Of a stretch of 64,000 nt of DNA, positions 45,138 to 57,208 are shown piece after piece. The stretch is from Corydoras sp. C115. Its lineage: Eukaryota > Chordata > Actinopteri > Siluriformes > Callichthyidae. The stretch covers positions 468,501 through 532,500 of the forward strand of contig JAFMOC010000247.1 in NCBI GenBank assembly GCA_019802505.1, written 5' to 3'. The number at the start of each line of letters is the position of its first letter. Within the stretch, counting starts at the first letter, position 1. The notes beneath the pieces were generated by a model, which worked only from the letters and a program-made list of their open reading frames with translations, ran no database searches and had not been told where the DNA came from. The translations under genes were made by a program, and so were the position numbers.

Positions 45138-48100
45138 TTACTCGTGTTTCTTCAGATAACATCTTATCTTTTTCCTTGGTGGACTGCGGTTCCTGATGTT
45201 TTTGCCCCCCTGGACATAAGGATTTGTAAACTCAGCACATTCTGCTGCATCTCGCTGGATCTCCTCAGCGGTGGATGTTCTTGGTATCTGCTCTGTGGGG
45301 TTCCTTCTACACTTATTTCCCAGAGCTCTCTTCTTGCCTCTTGGTTGTACTTCACATTTTCTTGGATCTGCTTCCTTTTTAAAATGTTCTTTTTCATGAC
45401 GTGTGTCTGGATGTGTGGAGGACACAGAAGCAAATGCTATTGAAGAAGCAGGTTCCTTAATTTCATGTTCCAAAGTTCCAGAAGGAGGTGAATCTGTGAG
45501 GGCTGCTGATGTTCTCTCTGATACCTCATCACTCGTACATTCATTCTCAGTTGTTTGAGGCCAACATACTGTACCAGAAGTTTCCGATTCCGATTCATCC
45601 TGCTCAGTTGGATCTTCTCTGTTTTGTGGAACCACCTCTGATGATGTGTACATGTGATCGCTGGATATACTTTTACACCTTGGATCAGTTTCAGTGTCTG
45701 ATCCATTGAAGCTTGAAGGAAGCTTTGTGAGGTCTGATGGCACCTGACTCCTTGGAGGAGAAATTGGAGTTAAATCAAATGGCTGAGAGACGTTGTTTAG
45801 AAGCCCAGCGACGGTGGCGTCCTTCTCTACAGGTAAACTGATCTGATTTTTACGTTCTGAACGTTTGTTTCTCCTCTTTACGGTGCTGGTAGTGCTTTTG
45901 CGTGTTGGGTTTCTAAATCGTTGGCATGCAGGAGGGTAAAAGTAGCTGAAATGGGGAGGAGGACAAAACTGGGGATGATGTGGGGGATTAAACGACTGAT
46001 TCATTGCAGGTGGATGAGAGTAAGGGTGATATCTCTGTGGAGGAGGAAAACCTCGTACAGCTGAATTAGTCTGTGAAAACCATGAGTGTCCATGATGAAC
46101 TGCCTCATGTGACTGAGAGGGTGCTCCATAAGGAAAGGTGGGGAAGATGGGGGGATATGTGTTATGTGCAGCATGAGGTGTATAAAAACTTGGATTGGGG
46201 TGTGGATATTGCTCCACCTCCATACTTATTGGTGCTGGATGCTGTGTGGGAGAGACAGACAGGTTAAGATTTGATCATTAAACCGAACATACAGATTGGG
46301 AATCAAACTCAGGAGGTTTAAGGTACAAAGTTAGTGTTACTGTACCATTCTGATGATCCCTGTTTTAATGTGACTGCATCTATAATTAAGTCTACGTACC
46401 TTCATACCCGGATACGAAGACGGCACTGAGAAAAATGGCTCCTGTGGTACCGGAGCAGCCTGTAAGAGGAATAACAGATCTGGTTAAGTTAATGCAGGCT
46501 TGGTACTTGGGTTTGTATGTAGATGTTGTTATAAGATGCCACGCCTTTGTCACGACCTGCTCCTGACTGCAAAACTCATCAGGTTGTTCTCCTAAGGTTC
46601 CATCCTGGATTGGTGCTTGTCCTACAGACTGACTGGCTGCTGCTGATTGTTCTTCCATCATCTGTTCAGGCTTATTCCGCTCCATTAACCTGGACAAACA
46701 CAGGACATCAGGATCAGGATGCCCCACATGATGTAAACCTTAATTTCACATACTTTTTCTCATATACAGTACCAGTAAAAAGTTTGGACATGCCCCTTTC
46801 GGCTCCACTTATTGTCCATGTTCTCAGTTCCACTTCCTGTGAAGATGGACTTTGTAGTTCTACAATTCCAGACTGTAGTCCACCTGTTTGTGTTCAACAG
46901 TACATACGGTGTACGTCCCCATTACTCTGTTCTCTTATGGTCAGGACCCCGATAGTAGCACCACAGTGCAGGGATTATTTGGTTGGTGCATTATTCCTAT
47001 CCCAGCAGTGTCACTGCAGATCTGACAATAAACAATCCACCACCCAAATGATACCTGTTCTGTGATGCTCCTAACCAACAGAGAACAGAAACACATAAGG
47101 ACTACAGTCTGTCATTGTAAAACTACAAAATCCATATATATGGAAAGTGGAGGAAATTCACAATTGAGCAAGAAGGGGGTGTGTCCAAATGTTTAAATGG
47201 AGATGTATGCAGTGTATTTTTGAAGGTAATAAATGTTACCTAAATCAAAATGATCTCAATTGTAGTTTAACATTGTGGTGTCTCCATTCTTTTGCCCATG
47301 TCCATTGTATGTGCTTTTAAATTTGATAGTGGAGTCTCGTCTCTCACCAAACCCCTCTGGAATGAATTGCACAGTCAATTGTCTTACATTCCTAATATCT
47401 TACCCCTTCAATGATTGAGAGGTGTGTCCCAGTATTTTTGTCCATATAGTGTCTGAAGGCTGTAGCATTAAAATACTTTATTCCCAAAACTAAAAAATGA
47501 GAAGTGTCTTCATTTTTTTTTGTTTACATTAATTATTGTAAGTGGCACGGTGGCTTAGAACGTTCGCTAGGGATTCCCGATTCGAATCCCCATCTGGGTG
47601 GAGTTTCCATGTTCTCCCCGTGTCCGCGTGGGTTTCCTCCGGGTTCTCCGGTTTCCTCCCACAGTCCAAAAACATGGATCAAGTCAATTGAGTTCTCCAA
47701 ATTGCCCCATATAGAGTGTGTCTGTGTGAGTGAGTGTGTGCCCAGTCATGGATTGGCGCCCTGTCCTGGGTCTATCTGCCCAGCGCCCGAGACGTTCTCC
47801 CCTGGATGGGCATGGGGAACCCCACCGCGACCCTAATAGAGGATAAAGCGGGAGATAATGAATGAATGAATAATTATTGTAAGTGAGATGCTGACAGGAG
47901 CTTTGGTTAAATGGTGCGTGTGAATGTGGTACTGACGTCCGGGCGGTGATGTAAAAAGTCCTCTTGGCTGTACTTGAGTAGTTCCCCCACTGTACCACTG
48001 CTTTTCTTATTGCTCTAGGAAACGAGAGCTCTGCTGTTGATTGCATGAGAATGGTAACCTCAAGCCTGCGTCACAAAACATTTCACACAGCAAATTATTA

Positions 48101-49414
48101 TGTGTTGCTTTGATGTCATAAAAACATGCACGGTGGCTTAGTGGTTTTGCATGTTCTCCTCTCAGCATTAGGGATTCCCGGTTTGAATCCCCATCTGGGT
48201 GGAGTTTCCATGTTCTCCCCGTGTCTGCGTGGGTTTCCTCCGGGTTCTCCGGTTTCCTCCCACAGTCCAAAAACATGGATCAAGTCAACTGAGTTCTCCA
48301 AATTGCCCCATATAGAGTGTGTTTGTGTGAGTGTGTGTCCAGCGATGGATTGGCACCCTGTCCTGGGTGTATCTGCCCAGCGCCCGAGAGGTTCTCCCCT
48401 GGATGGGCATGGGGAACCCCCCCCCCCCCCCGCGACCCTAGTAGAGGATAAAGCGGAAGATAATGAATGAATGAATGAAAAACATCATAGCAGTTGAATA
48501 AACCTGAAACTTATGAGACAGGCTTAGCTACAGGAAGTCTGTTTCTAGGTGTCATGGGATTTGGGTTCCAGTTTAGAGTCTGATTTGGTGGGGGATCCAG
48601 GTTCGAATCCCGATCTGGGTGGAGTTTCCATGTTCTCTCTTGTGTCTGTTTGGGTTTTCTTCAGTTTCCTTTCATAGTTCAACTCAAGATGAATTGTCCA
48701 CTCTAAATTAACTAAACTATTTTAAATGTTCCTATATAGTGTGTGAGTGTGTGTCCGGCAACAATTGGCACCAATTCTTGGGTGTATCTACCTAGTGCCC
48801 AAAACATTCTCCCCTGTATGGGCATGGGGAACCCCCCCCCTTCACCTTCCTGCGACCCTAGTAGAAGCTAAAGCATTTAAGATAATGAGATGGGGTGAAG
48901 CGGGGTGTAATTTTTTTTATATGTAGGTGGGTACTTACATGAGGAAGCAGGCCAAGGCATCCAGATCTTGATTGTTGAAAACGGATTGATAGACTGTGCA
49001 GAACATCTGCCAGTCCTTGTAGCTTTTTTGTGCCTCTAACAGTTGTGAATGTGTCATATGGAAATTAGAAAGCAGTCTAAGACATGATGGTACAGTGTCA
49101 GTATTGATGCGTTCAGTGATGTTCTTTGTGGAACTGACAGGTGGAGAACATTGCACCTGTTCACTTTCATTATAATATTCTGGGAGAACGTTATCCATCC
49201 GATCAATCAGATCGTGATCCGTTTCTGGTTCTGGATCATTTATATACTCAGCTGAATTTGTTTTCCCTAAAGATTTAAACCATTTTGTCACATTAAACAG
49301 ATCTGGATCATCTTTCTTTATCATCCAGTCAACGGTCTCCTGCACAGCAACTTCACAGCTTTTCTCCAACCAGTCATGAGGTTGGGCATGTTCTAGGCCT
49401 CTGTTCTCTGACAT
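45138..49414 (-). CDS. nutm1: NUTM1-like paralog C
   Basis: Exons 49414-48939, 48065-47937, 46689-46545, 46459-46400 and 46241-45138 join to 1914 bases, 637 residues, if a GC donor (AAAG|GCGTGG) after exon 3 is spliced. NUT block: KSYKDWQMFCTVYQSVF..LDALACFLM, then FPRAIRKAVVQWGNYSS. The Pro-rich middle of exon 1 and a large part of exon 3 found in A are missing. The last exon is complete: QYPHPNPSFYTP, Ser/Pro- and acidic regions, and a basic end (RSPPRKKIRCYLKKHE) that recalls the basic C-terminus of mammalian NUTM1. It is nearly identical to D's last exon, so the two are young duplicates. A plausible polyA signal on this strand lies at 44839-44834. Confidence 0.65.
46767..47206. mobile_element. 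Inverted-repeat DNA element in NUT C intron 2
   Basis: Counterpart of 35154-35699, with the right end degraded. It is followed by about 230 bases of unique flank shared with B (35715-35960), showing that both were duplicated together. Confidence 0.6.
47542..47872 (+). mobile_element. SINE in NUT C intron 2
   Basis: Near-full copy with a short deletion in the head, flanked by TAATTATTGTAAGTG (47527 and 47871), a target duplication. Confidence 0.92.
48128..48890 (+). mobile_element. Young and old SINE in NUT C intron 1
   Basis: 48128-48478 is young. 48590-48890 is an old, strongly diverged copy. A remnant of the old copy lies at the same intron position in NUT D (58370-58545), so it predates the duplication. 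Confidence 0.8.
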
Positions 49415-49734
49415 GTTCCCTAGGTTCTTGTAGCAGACTGAGGTAAGAGCAGGTAGTTCTGATATATGTAGGAGAACTGCTTCAGGATATATAAGGAAGA
49501 TGGTTCTTCTGAGAGTCGTGGAACTGGAAGCATATCATCTATTAGAAATTCAGAGAACATTTGGAAAGATACATTTCTGAATCCTGAGGCATCACCAGAG
49601 ACCGAGTTTCATCTTTATCTCAACTAAAAATAAATCAGCAGAACATCTGAGAACATTATAACTGCACCAGGTCCTATCCCTTCAACACAGACGGACGTGA
49701 AATGTTCTAAATTTATTTTTAATGTCATTATTCA

Positions 49735-50076
49735 AGGTGGCTTAGTGGTTAGCACGTTCTCCTCTCAGCGCTAGGGATTCCCGGTTCGAATCCCCATCTG
49801 GATGGAGTTTCCATGTTCTCCTCGTGTCCGTGTGGGTTTCCTCCGGGTTCTCCGGTTTCCTCCCACAGTCCAAAAACATGGATCAAGTCAATTGAGTTCT
49901 CCAAATTGCCCCATATAGAGTGTGTTTGTGTGAGTGAGTGTGTGCCCAGCGATAGATTGCCCCCCTGTCCTGGGTGTATCTGTCCAGCGTCCGAAACGTT
50001 CTCCCCTGGATGGGCATGGGGAACCCCCCCCGCGACCCTAATAGAGGATAAAGCGGAAGATAATGAATGAATGTCG
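49735..50076 (+). mobile_element. SINE upstream of NUT C
   Basis: Full copy in the intron between noncoding and coding exons, flanked by AATGTC.TTATTCA (49720 and 50069). Confidence 0.9.
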
Positions 50077-50498
50077 TTATTCAGTCGCATTTCTACAGAT
50101 GTGTGACATCCGGCACCTGCATACATTTTGTGTCCTTCCAACTTTGTACGAACAGTTTGGGGAAGGTCCTTTTCTGTTCTATCATGTTCCAGTGCACAAT
50201 GCAGGTTCCATAAAGAACTCAACTTATCGAAAGGAATTATAATATAATTATATTTCAGAATTTATAGTTAATTTAATATATAGTTAATTACAATTAAAAT
50301 CAACACTGCATTAATTATATCATTTCAAGATTAATGTAATTAATCTAATCTTATCTAATTAATCTTAAAATTTTTAAATGTTCTGAAAGGAACCATAAAC
50401 TTTTCAAATATAATTTATTCATATTACTATATAATATGTGTTAAAATATTACCACTATTACCTAAATAAGACTCTTTTTTGGAGAATTTCACTATTAC

Positions 50499-50625
50499 CT
50501 GAATTTAATGGTGAAATCATAAACTTCTGATCATTAGTTTGAGATTTCTGTAACTCAACGTGAGAGGATTCATGAATGACGTTTATTTAGTTTAATCGCC
50601 ATGACAACCAAAACTCTAAACGTTC
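50499..50625 (-). promoter_or_regulatory. NUT paralog C promoter / noncoding exon
   Basis: X-box-like GTTGTCATGGCGAT at 50608-50595 is the best match of the four copies to the RFX consensus. TGACGT lies at 50577-50582, and the donor (TTCAG|GTAATA) ends the exon at 50499. It is divergent to the NOP10 pseudogene starting near 50840. Confidence 0.45.
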
Positions 50626-50839
50626 CAAAGTCATCGAGAACGTTTGTTTACACTCTGTGTACAGCGTCGGATTTATAAACCTTAGAAAAATAAGTTTATT
50701 TGTGGTCTTGATCGCTCAACGCGTTTAACCGGACAGTTGATAATAATAATGATTATAATAATGGTTTTTTACTTTTGGAATTTTGCATCTCATCCTCTGT
50801 TTTGTACTAAATAAAAACAAATAAAAACTATGGTTAAAA

Positions 50840-51615
50840 AATTTGGATTTAAGTGATCGATAAGTTTGTAATAATATGTTATAGTCCAATCAATAATATC
50901 GATCCTGATCAGAGGAGTCAAGAAGAGCGCACTCATGTTCCTATAGACGAGAACGGAGATTGCGTTTATACAGTTCAGGTAAAGAAAACGGCACTGTGGA
51001 GACCCCTGGTGGTTGGTTTATGTAGGTGCATCATAAACAGGTATTAAACCGTTTTTGAAATAAGATATTCATTCATTATCTCCCGCTTTATCCTCTAGTA
51101 GGGTCGTGGGGGGGGGTCCCAATTGTCCATCCATGGGAGAACGTCTTGGGCGCTGGACAGATACACCCAGGACAGGGCGCCAATCCATCGCTGTGCTCAC
51201 ACAGACACACTCTATATGGGGCAATTTGGAGAATTCAATTGACTTGATCCATGTTTTTGGACTGTGGGAGGAAACCGGAGAACCCGGAGGAAACCCACAC
51301 GGACACGGGGAGAACATGTAAACTCCACCCAGATGGGGATTCGAACCGGGAATCTCTAGCGCTGAGAGGAGAACGTGCTAAACCACTAAGCCACCGTGCC
51401 GCAGCATCTTAATGTTAAATATAATAAACACTATTTGTGAGCACAGAACATAATTAACACGTATGCAGATGGCTGATTCGTTCCTTCAGTTTTTGTTGTT
51501 TCTGCTGATATAGATGATGGATGGTCTGAGTGCAGTGTGTTTATCTGAGTGTTAGCACTTTCACATCCTGTTTCCCAATGAAGCTCCACAGTGTGTTCAC
51601 ACATATTCATGTCAA

Positions 51616-51655
<40 letters not shown>

Positions 51656-51717
51656 TTCTATAAACTCATTCTGATGATTTTTAGTGATTGGCTACAGAAG
51701 GTGCGTCCTGTTAGTTC
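50840..51717 (+). pseudogene. NOP10 duplicate fragment (exon 1 and intron ends)
   Basis: Sequence from 50844 follows NOP10 upstream DNA (39290 on), through the exon 1 region with the start region damaged, to DENGD.VYTVQ and a GTAAAG donor near 50980. Then comes intron-like sequence with a SINE, ending near 51713 in a piece resembling the DNA before NOP10 exon 2 (GCxTCCTGTTAGTT). Exon 2 is replaced by LPCAT4-like sequence. No functional protein is possible. Confidence 0.75.
51067..51403 (-). mobile_element. SINE in the NOP10 pseudogene
   Basis: Near-full copy in intron-derived sequence. (ATT)n follows at 51618-51656. Confidence 0.9.
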
Positions 51718-52233
51718 AGAGGAGCCAGGAACCATCATATCCGACCCAAACCACAATGGCATCTTCTACAGAATGACCACACCCCTAAAGTACACGGTTT
51801 CTAATGGACAGACTGTGCCTTCTAACGGTGTCTCTAATGGAGAAACCCTTCAGAGGGTGTGGCTCGTGGAATCGTGTTCGGTCAGTAGTGTGATTTTTAT
51901 AAACGGACCGAAAGAATGCAGTGTAACTGGTTTTACAGATGTGGATCTTATGGATCTTATTTACAGTGTGTTATATATATATATATATGGCGGCACGGTA
52001 GCTTAGTGGTGAGCACGTTCGTTCGAATCCCAATCTGGGTGGTTTCCATGTTCTCCCCGTGTCTGCGTGGGTTTCCTCCGGGGTCTCCGGTTTCCTCCCA
52101 CAGTCCAAAAACATGGATCAAGTCAATTGAATTCTCCAAATTGCCCCATATAGAGTGTGTCTTTGTGAGTGAGTGTGTGCCCAGCGATGGATTGGCATGT
52201 CTGCTTATAAGTGTCTGATATTATAAGTGTCTG

Positions 52234-52286
<53 letters not shown>

Positions 52287-52380
52287 CACTTATAATAAAG
52301 TGCTTTTACATTTTTGTGAATGTTGATTTGTTTGGCCTTTTCTTTTAAACTGGAGACTTTAGATGTTTGGATACAGGACT
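51718..52380 (+). pseudogene. LPCAT4 last-exon and 3' UTR duplicate
   Basis: From 51718 the sequence matches LPCAT4 from 27539: GAGCCAGGA, then the stretch encoding SDPNHNGI..RMTTPLK, NGQTVPSNGVSNGETL. The 3' UTR follows (ATCTTA..; the AATAAAGTGCTTTTA region at 52294-52310 matches 28001 on) and continues past the polyA signal. It is frameshifted relative to LPCAT4 and lacks all other exons. A truncated SINE and TA repeats were inserted at 51980-52282. Confidence 0.8.
51989..52200 (+). mobile_element. 3'-truncated SINE in the LPCAT4 duplicate
   Basis: Has the head and core but stops after GATTGGCA. Sits between TA tracts. Confidence 0.85.
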
Positions 52381-52399
52381 GCAAAATAAATAAATAAAT

Positions 52400-52576
52400 T
52401 TGGTCATTTATTGGACGCTTTTATCCAAAGCGACTTACAAGGTGAACACAGGGTTCATCACACCATCCCTGCAGCAATGAGGGTTAAGGGTCTCGCTCAA
52501 GGACCCACACTGGTAACTTCAGTGGACCTGGGATTTGAACCCCCACACCCGAACCACTGAGCTAACCCGCCCCATG
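52400..52576 (-). mobile_element. Second tRNA-derived SINE family with LINE-type tail, copy 1
   Basis: Read on the minus strand, a tRNA-like head (GCTCAGTGGTTcG region, B box GGTTCAAATCC) leads to the tail GTAAGTCGCTTTGGATAAAAG, identical to that of the L2-type LINE at 53030. This suggests mobilisation by that LINE. An older relative may lie at 20620-20705. Confidence 0.7.
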
Positions 52577-53029
52577 ACTGCAACACCACCATCCAACAGA
52601 AATCCAGATTCCATCCAGTAATTATCATAGCCGCAGAGGTCTGGCAGTGTCCAGGACAAAGAACTGACAACACCTCAAAGAAACTACGCCGTTTAGTCTC
52701 CTGTACACGATTAGATCTTTATTGATCTTTCTATTTGTTTCTGTATAAATAAGTTCCTTCTTGAAAACCCAAAACCGTCCATCACTTCCTGACCCTGAAT
52801 TTTCAGCACCTCCACATTGACCGTCTCCAAAACAGAATCTAGAGATACGATAAGAGTGGGAAACGTGGTTTTTAATAAATATGAAACACAGCACTGAAAA
52901 TACACACACCATACATCACAGACTTGTGAACCGACAAGGACGAGAGTAAGGGGCGGTCCTTAAATACACACAGCTGATGTCAATCATCATGAAGCAGACC
53001 GTGAACCCCACAATTAGCAGAACTAATTA

Positions 53030-54762
53030 CATTTACATTTACATTTAGTCATTTAGCAGACGCTTTTATCCAAAGCGACTTACAAATGAGAACACCACAA
53101 GTCAGAAGCCATGGAGAAAACCAACTATACTGTAAATTCATCAAACCTGATTGTTATTCGAAGCTGCGCCCCCCCCCCCCCCTTTTCTTTTTTCTTTTTT
53201 CTTTTTATTTTTTTTATAACAGGTATTTGTTAAAGAGATGCGTCTTCAGTAGTTTCTTAAAACCGTTTAGTGATTCTGCCTTACGGACAGAGTTGGGAAG
53301 ATCGTTCCACCATGTTGCAGTGGTGAACGCCACAGAGTGAGAATTAGCTCCTCGGTGAGGTGGAACCACCAGGGGGCGATCATCACTGGAGCGAAGTGAA
53401 CGAGTCGGAGTGTATTTTGAAAAGATAGAGTGAAGGTAAGAGGGGGAAGATCCAGAAATGGTTCTGTAGGCCAGAGTCAGCGACTTGTACTGAATGCGAG
53501 CAGCTACAGGAAGCCAATGGAGGGAAGTGAGTGATGGAGTGACATGAGTTCTTGGGGGTTAAACACGAGTCGGGCTGCGGAGTTTTGAATTAGTTGAAGA
53601 GGTCTGATTGTGGAAGTTGGGATACCAGCAAGTAACGCATTACAATAATCAAGCCGGGATAGGACTAAGGCTTGAACAAGCAGTTGGGTAGCATGTTCAG
53701 TCAGAAAGGGTCTGATCTTCCTGATGTTATAAAGAAGGAATCTACAAGAACGGGCGGTTTTGATCACATGATCAGAGAGTTTAAGGTGGGAGTCTATTGT
53801 GAACCCAAGGTTCCGGACCGAATCAGTTGGGGAGATTGTGGAGCCATCAATTTGGAAGGTCAGGTTGTGATGGATTGAGGGTTTAGCTGGGATAATGAGA
53901 AGCTCTGTTTTTTCTAAGTTTAATTTGAGATGACGGGCCTTCATCCAAACAGATATGTCGGTGAGGCAGGCAGATACCCGATTTGAGACGGTGGTGTCAT
54001 CAGGGGCAAAAGACAGATGAAGTTGAGTGTCATCAGCATAGCAGTGGTAAGAGAAACCATGCGCCTGGATGACTGTGCTCAGTGATGTCATGTAAAGAGA
54101 GAAGAGGAGAGGACCAAGTACAGAGCCCTGAGGCACACCAGTGCGTACTTGGTGAGAGTTAGAGATCTCCCCATTCCATGACACTTTGAAGGTCCTTCCT
54201 GTGAGATAGGATCGAAACCATTCAAGGGTCGTGCAAGAAAAGCCTAATTCAGCTAGAGTGGACAGTAGAATCTGATGATTTACTGAATCAAAAGCTGCAG
54301 AAAGGTCTAACAAAATGAGGACCGAGGATTGAGATTTGGCTTTGGCAGATTTAAGTGAGTCAATCACAGAGAGCAATGCTGTCTCCGTGGAGTGACCACA
54401 TCTAAAACCGGATTGATTGGGATCAAGGAGATTATTCTGATTAAGAAATTTGAAGACCTGTGTGGATACCACCCGTTCAAGTGTTTTAGACAGGAAAGGT
54501 AAAAGAGAAACAGGTCTGTAGCTCTCGACCAAATTTGGGTTGAGCGTAGGTTTTTTGAGTAGGGGTTTGACTATGGCTTGTTTAAAACAATTTGGAAAAG
54601 TCCCTGACGTGAGAGAGGAGTTAATGATGTGTGTGAGAGCTAGTGTGATGGAGGAGGCAATGAATTGAAGAAGGTGGGATGGGATGGAATCAAGGGGGCA
54701 AGTAGTTGGGTTACTGGCAAGAAGAATTTTGCAGATGTCAGATTCTGTGACAGGGGAGAATT
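53030..54762 (-). mobile_element. L2/CR1-group LINE, 5'-truncated, reverse transcriptase
   Basis: A minus-strand ORF (54769-53504) encodes a reverse transcriptase: SYRPVSLLPFLSKTLER, LLDLSAAFDSVNHQILL, GVPQGSVLGPLLFSLYM and the catalytic YADDTQ box. The frame breaks after AARLVFNPQE, and the C-terminal domain continues in another frame to NKYLL. The 3' tail (53030-53110) carries GTAAGTCGCTTTGGATAAAAG and a short TGTAAA-type repeat, typical of fish L2. There is no endonuclease domain. It lies in the 3' flank of NUT paralog D at a site that is empty in paralog C. Confidence 0.88.
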
Positions 54763-56697
54763 CCCTCACACAGGACAGAAAAACATTCCCTCCTCAACCA
54801 TAAAGTGAAGTGCAGGTTACTCGTGTTTCTTCAGATAACATCTTATCTTTTTCCTTGGTGGGCTGCGGTTCCTGATGTTTTTGCCCCCCTGGACATAAGG
54901 ATTTGCAAACTCAGCACATTCTGCTGCATCTCGCTGGATCTCCTCAGCGGTGGATGTTCTTGGTATCTGCTCTGTGGGGTTCCTTCTACACTTATTTCCC
55001 AGAGCTCTCTTCTTGCCTCTTGGTTGTACTTCACATTTTCTTGGATCTGCTTCCTTTTTAAAATGTTCTTTTCCATGAAGTGTGTCTGGATGTGTGGAGG
55101 ACACAGAAGCAAATGCTATTGAAGAAGCAGGTTCCTGAATTTCATGTTCCAAAGTTCCATAAGGAGGTGATTCTGTGAGGGCTGCTGATGTTCTCTCTGA
55201 TACCTCATCACTCGTACGTTTGGTCTCATTCTCAGTTGTTTGAGGCCAACATACTGTACCAGAAGTTTCCGATTCAGATTCATCCTGCTCAGTTGGATCT
55301 TCTCTGTTTTGTGGAACCACCTCTGATGATGTGTACATGTGATCGCTGGATATACTTTTACACCTTGGATCAGTTTCAGTGTCTGATCCATTGAAGCTTG
55401 AAGGAAGCTTTGTGAGGTCTGATGGCACCTGACTCCTTGGAGGAGAAATTGGAGTTAAATCTAATGGCTGGGAGACAATATTTAGAAGCCCAGCGACGGT
55501 GGCGTCCTTCTCTACAGGTAAACTGATCTGATTTTTACGTTCTGAAAGTTTGTTTCTCCTCTTTATGGCGCTGGTGGTGCGTTTGCGTGTTGGGTTTCTA
55601 AATCGTTGGCATGCAGGAGGGTAAAAGTAGCTGAAATGGGGAGGAGGACAAAACTGGGGATGATGTGGGGGATTAAACGATTGATTCATTGCAGGTGGAT
55701 GAGAGTAAGGGTGATATCTCTGTGGAGGAGGAAAACCTCGTACAGCTGAATTAGTCTGTGAAAACCATGAGTGTCCATGATGAACTGCCTCATGTGACTG
55801 AGAGGGTGCTCCATAAGGAAAGGTGGGGTAGATGGGGGGATATGTGTTATGTGCAGCATGAGGTGTATAAAAACTTGGATTGGGGTGTGGATATTGCTCC
55901 ACCTCCATACTTCTTGGTGCTGGATGCTGTGTGGGAGAAACAGACAGGTTTTCAGTTTAGATTTGATCATTAAACCGAACATACTGCTTGGGACTCAGAA
56001 CTTTTCATGTACAAGGTTAGTGTTACTGTCAAGGTTACTCTGCTAATGTTTTAATGCGACTGCATCTATAATTAAGGCTACGTACCTCTATACCCAGATC
56101 TGAAGACGGCACTGAGGATAAAAATGGCTCCTGTGGTAACAGAGCAGCCTGTAAGAGGAATAACAGATCTGAATAAGATGGTTAAGGATTTGTACTTTGA
56201 TGTGTTTGTAGATGTTGTGATGAGATGCCACACCTTTGTTTCTACCTGCTCTTCACCGCCGAGCTCATTAGGTTCTTCTTCCAAGTTTTCATCTGCCACC
56301 GGTGCTACATGAGAATCTCCACTGATCTGCACGCCCACAGCCTTGCTACACTCCATCCGCACACTAGCTTCTAGCTCTTGCTCACAATTAAGTACAGCGG
56401 GGGTCTGATCTCTGCTGCTACCTGCACAGGTATCGTCATTTAGTACATCATTAATTAATAAGCTATGAAATGCATTTGTTTGTTAATCTTTGTTAACACC
56501 TTGAACATCATGTGCGTTTGCTGCAGCCTGGATTGGTGCTTCTTCTACAGAATCACTTTTTTCCAGCGATTCCTCTTTCACGCTCTGTTTAATCTTCTCC
56601 AGCTCTTTGAATCTGGACAATCACAGGACATCGGGATGCACCACATGAGCAGATGTAAACTTAACAACCACCTTACCTTCACACGGTTTAACTCCAT

Positions 56698-57181
56698 ATA
56701 CATTACAAGTTAAATTTTTGCTCCACTTCCTATAAAGATGGACTTTGTAGTTCTACAATTCCAGTAGAATGTGGTCCATATGTTACTGGATTACAGTACA
56801 TACTGTGTACGTCCCCATTACTCTGTTCTTTAATGGTCAGGACCCCAATAGTGCTGCCACAGAGCAGGGATTATTTGGTTGGTGCATTATTCCTATCCCA
56901 GCAGTGTCACTGAAGTGGAGAAATGAAACTACAGCAGAATTGCTGCACTAAAACCCCCCTCACCCCCATCATTTGAATTGACAATAAACAATCCACCACC
57001 CGAATTATATCTGTTCTGTGTAGTCCTGACCAACAGAGAACCAACAGGGGACTAACAAAAACAAAGAACACAGATGGACCACAGTTTGTTATTGTCAAAC
57101 TACAAAGTCCATCTATACGGTAAGTGGAGGAAATAGTTAATGGAATAAGAAAGGGCGTGTCCAAACCTTTAACTGGTACTG
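56698..57181. mobile_element. Inverted-repeat DNA element in NUT D intron 2
   Basis: Counterpart of the B and C elements. The left end is degraded and the right end (CCAAACCTTTAACTGGTACTG) is intact. SINE copies were added beyond it at 57209-57867. Confidence 0.6.
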
Positions 57182-57208
57182 CATGCAGCTTATTTTTAAA
57201 GGTAATAA

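Noticed and set aside
47930..48065. Apparent stop (TAG) in NUT C exon 2
   Set aside because: It lies in the wrong frame; in the frame set by exon 1 (FPRAIRKAVVQW) the exon is open.
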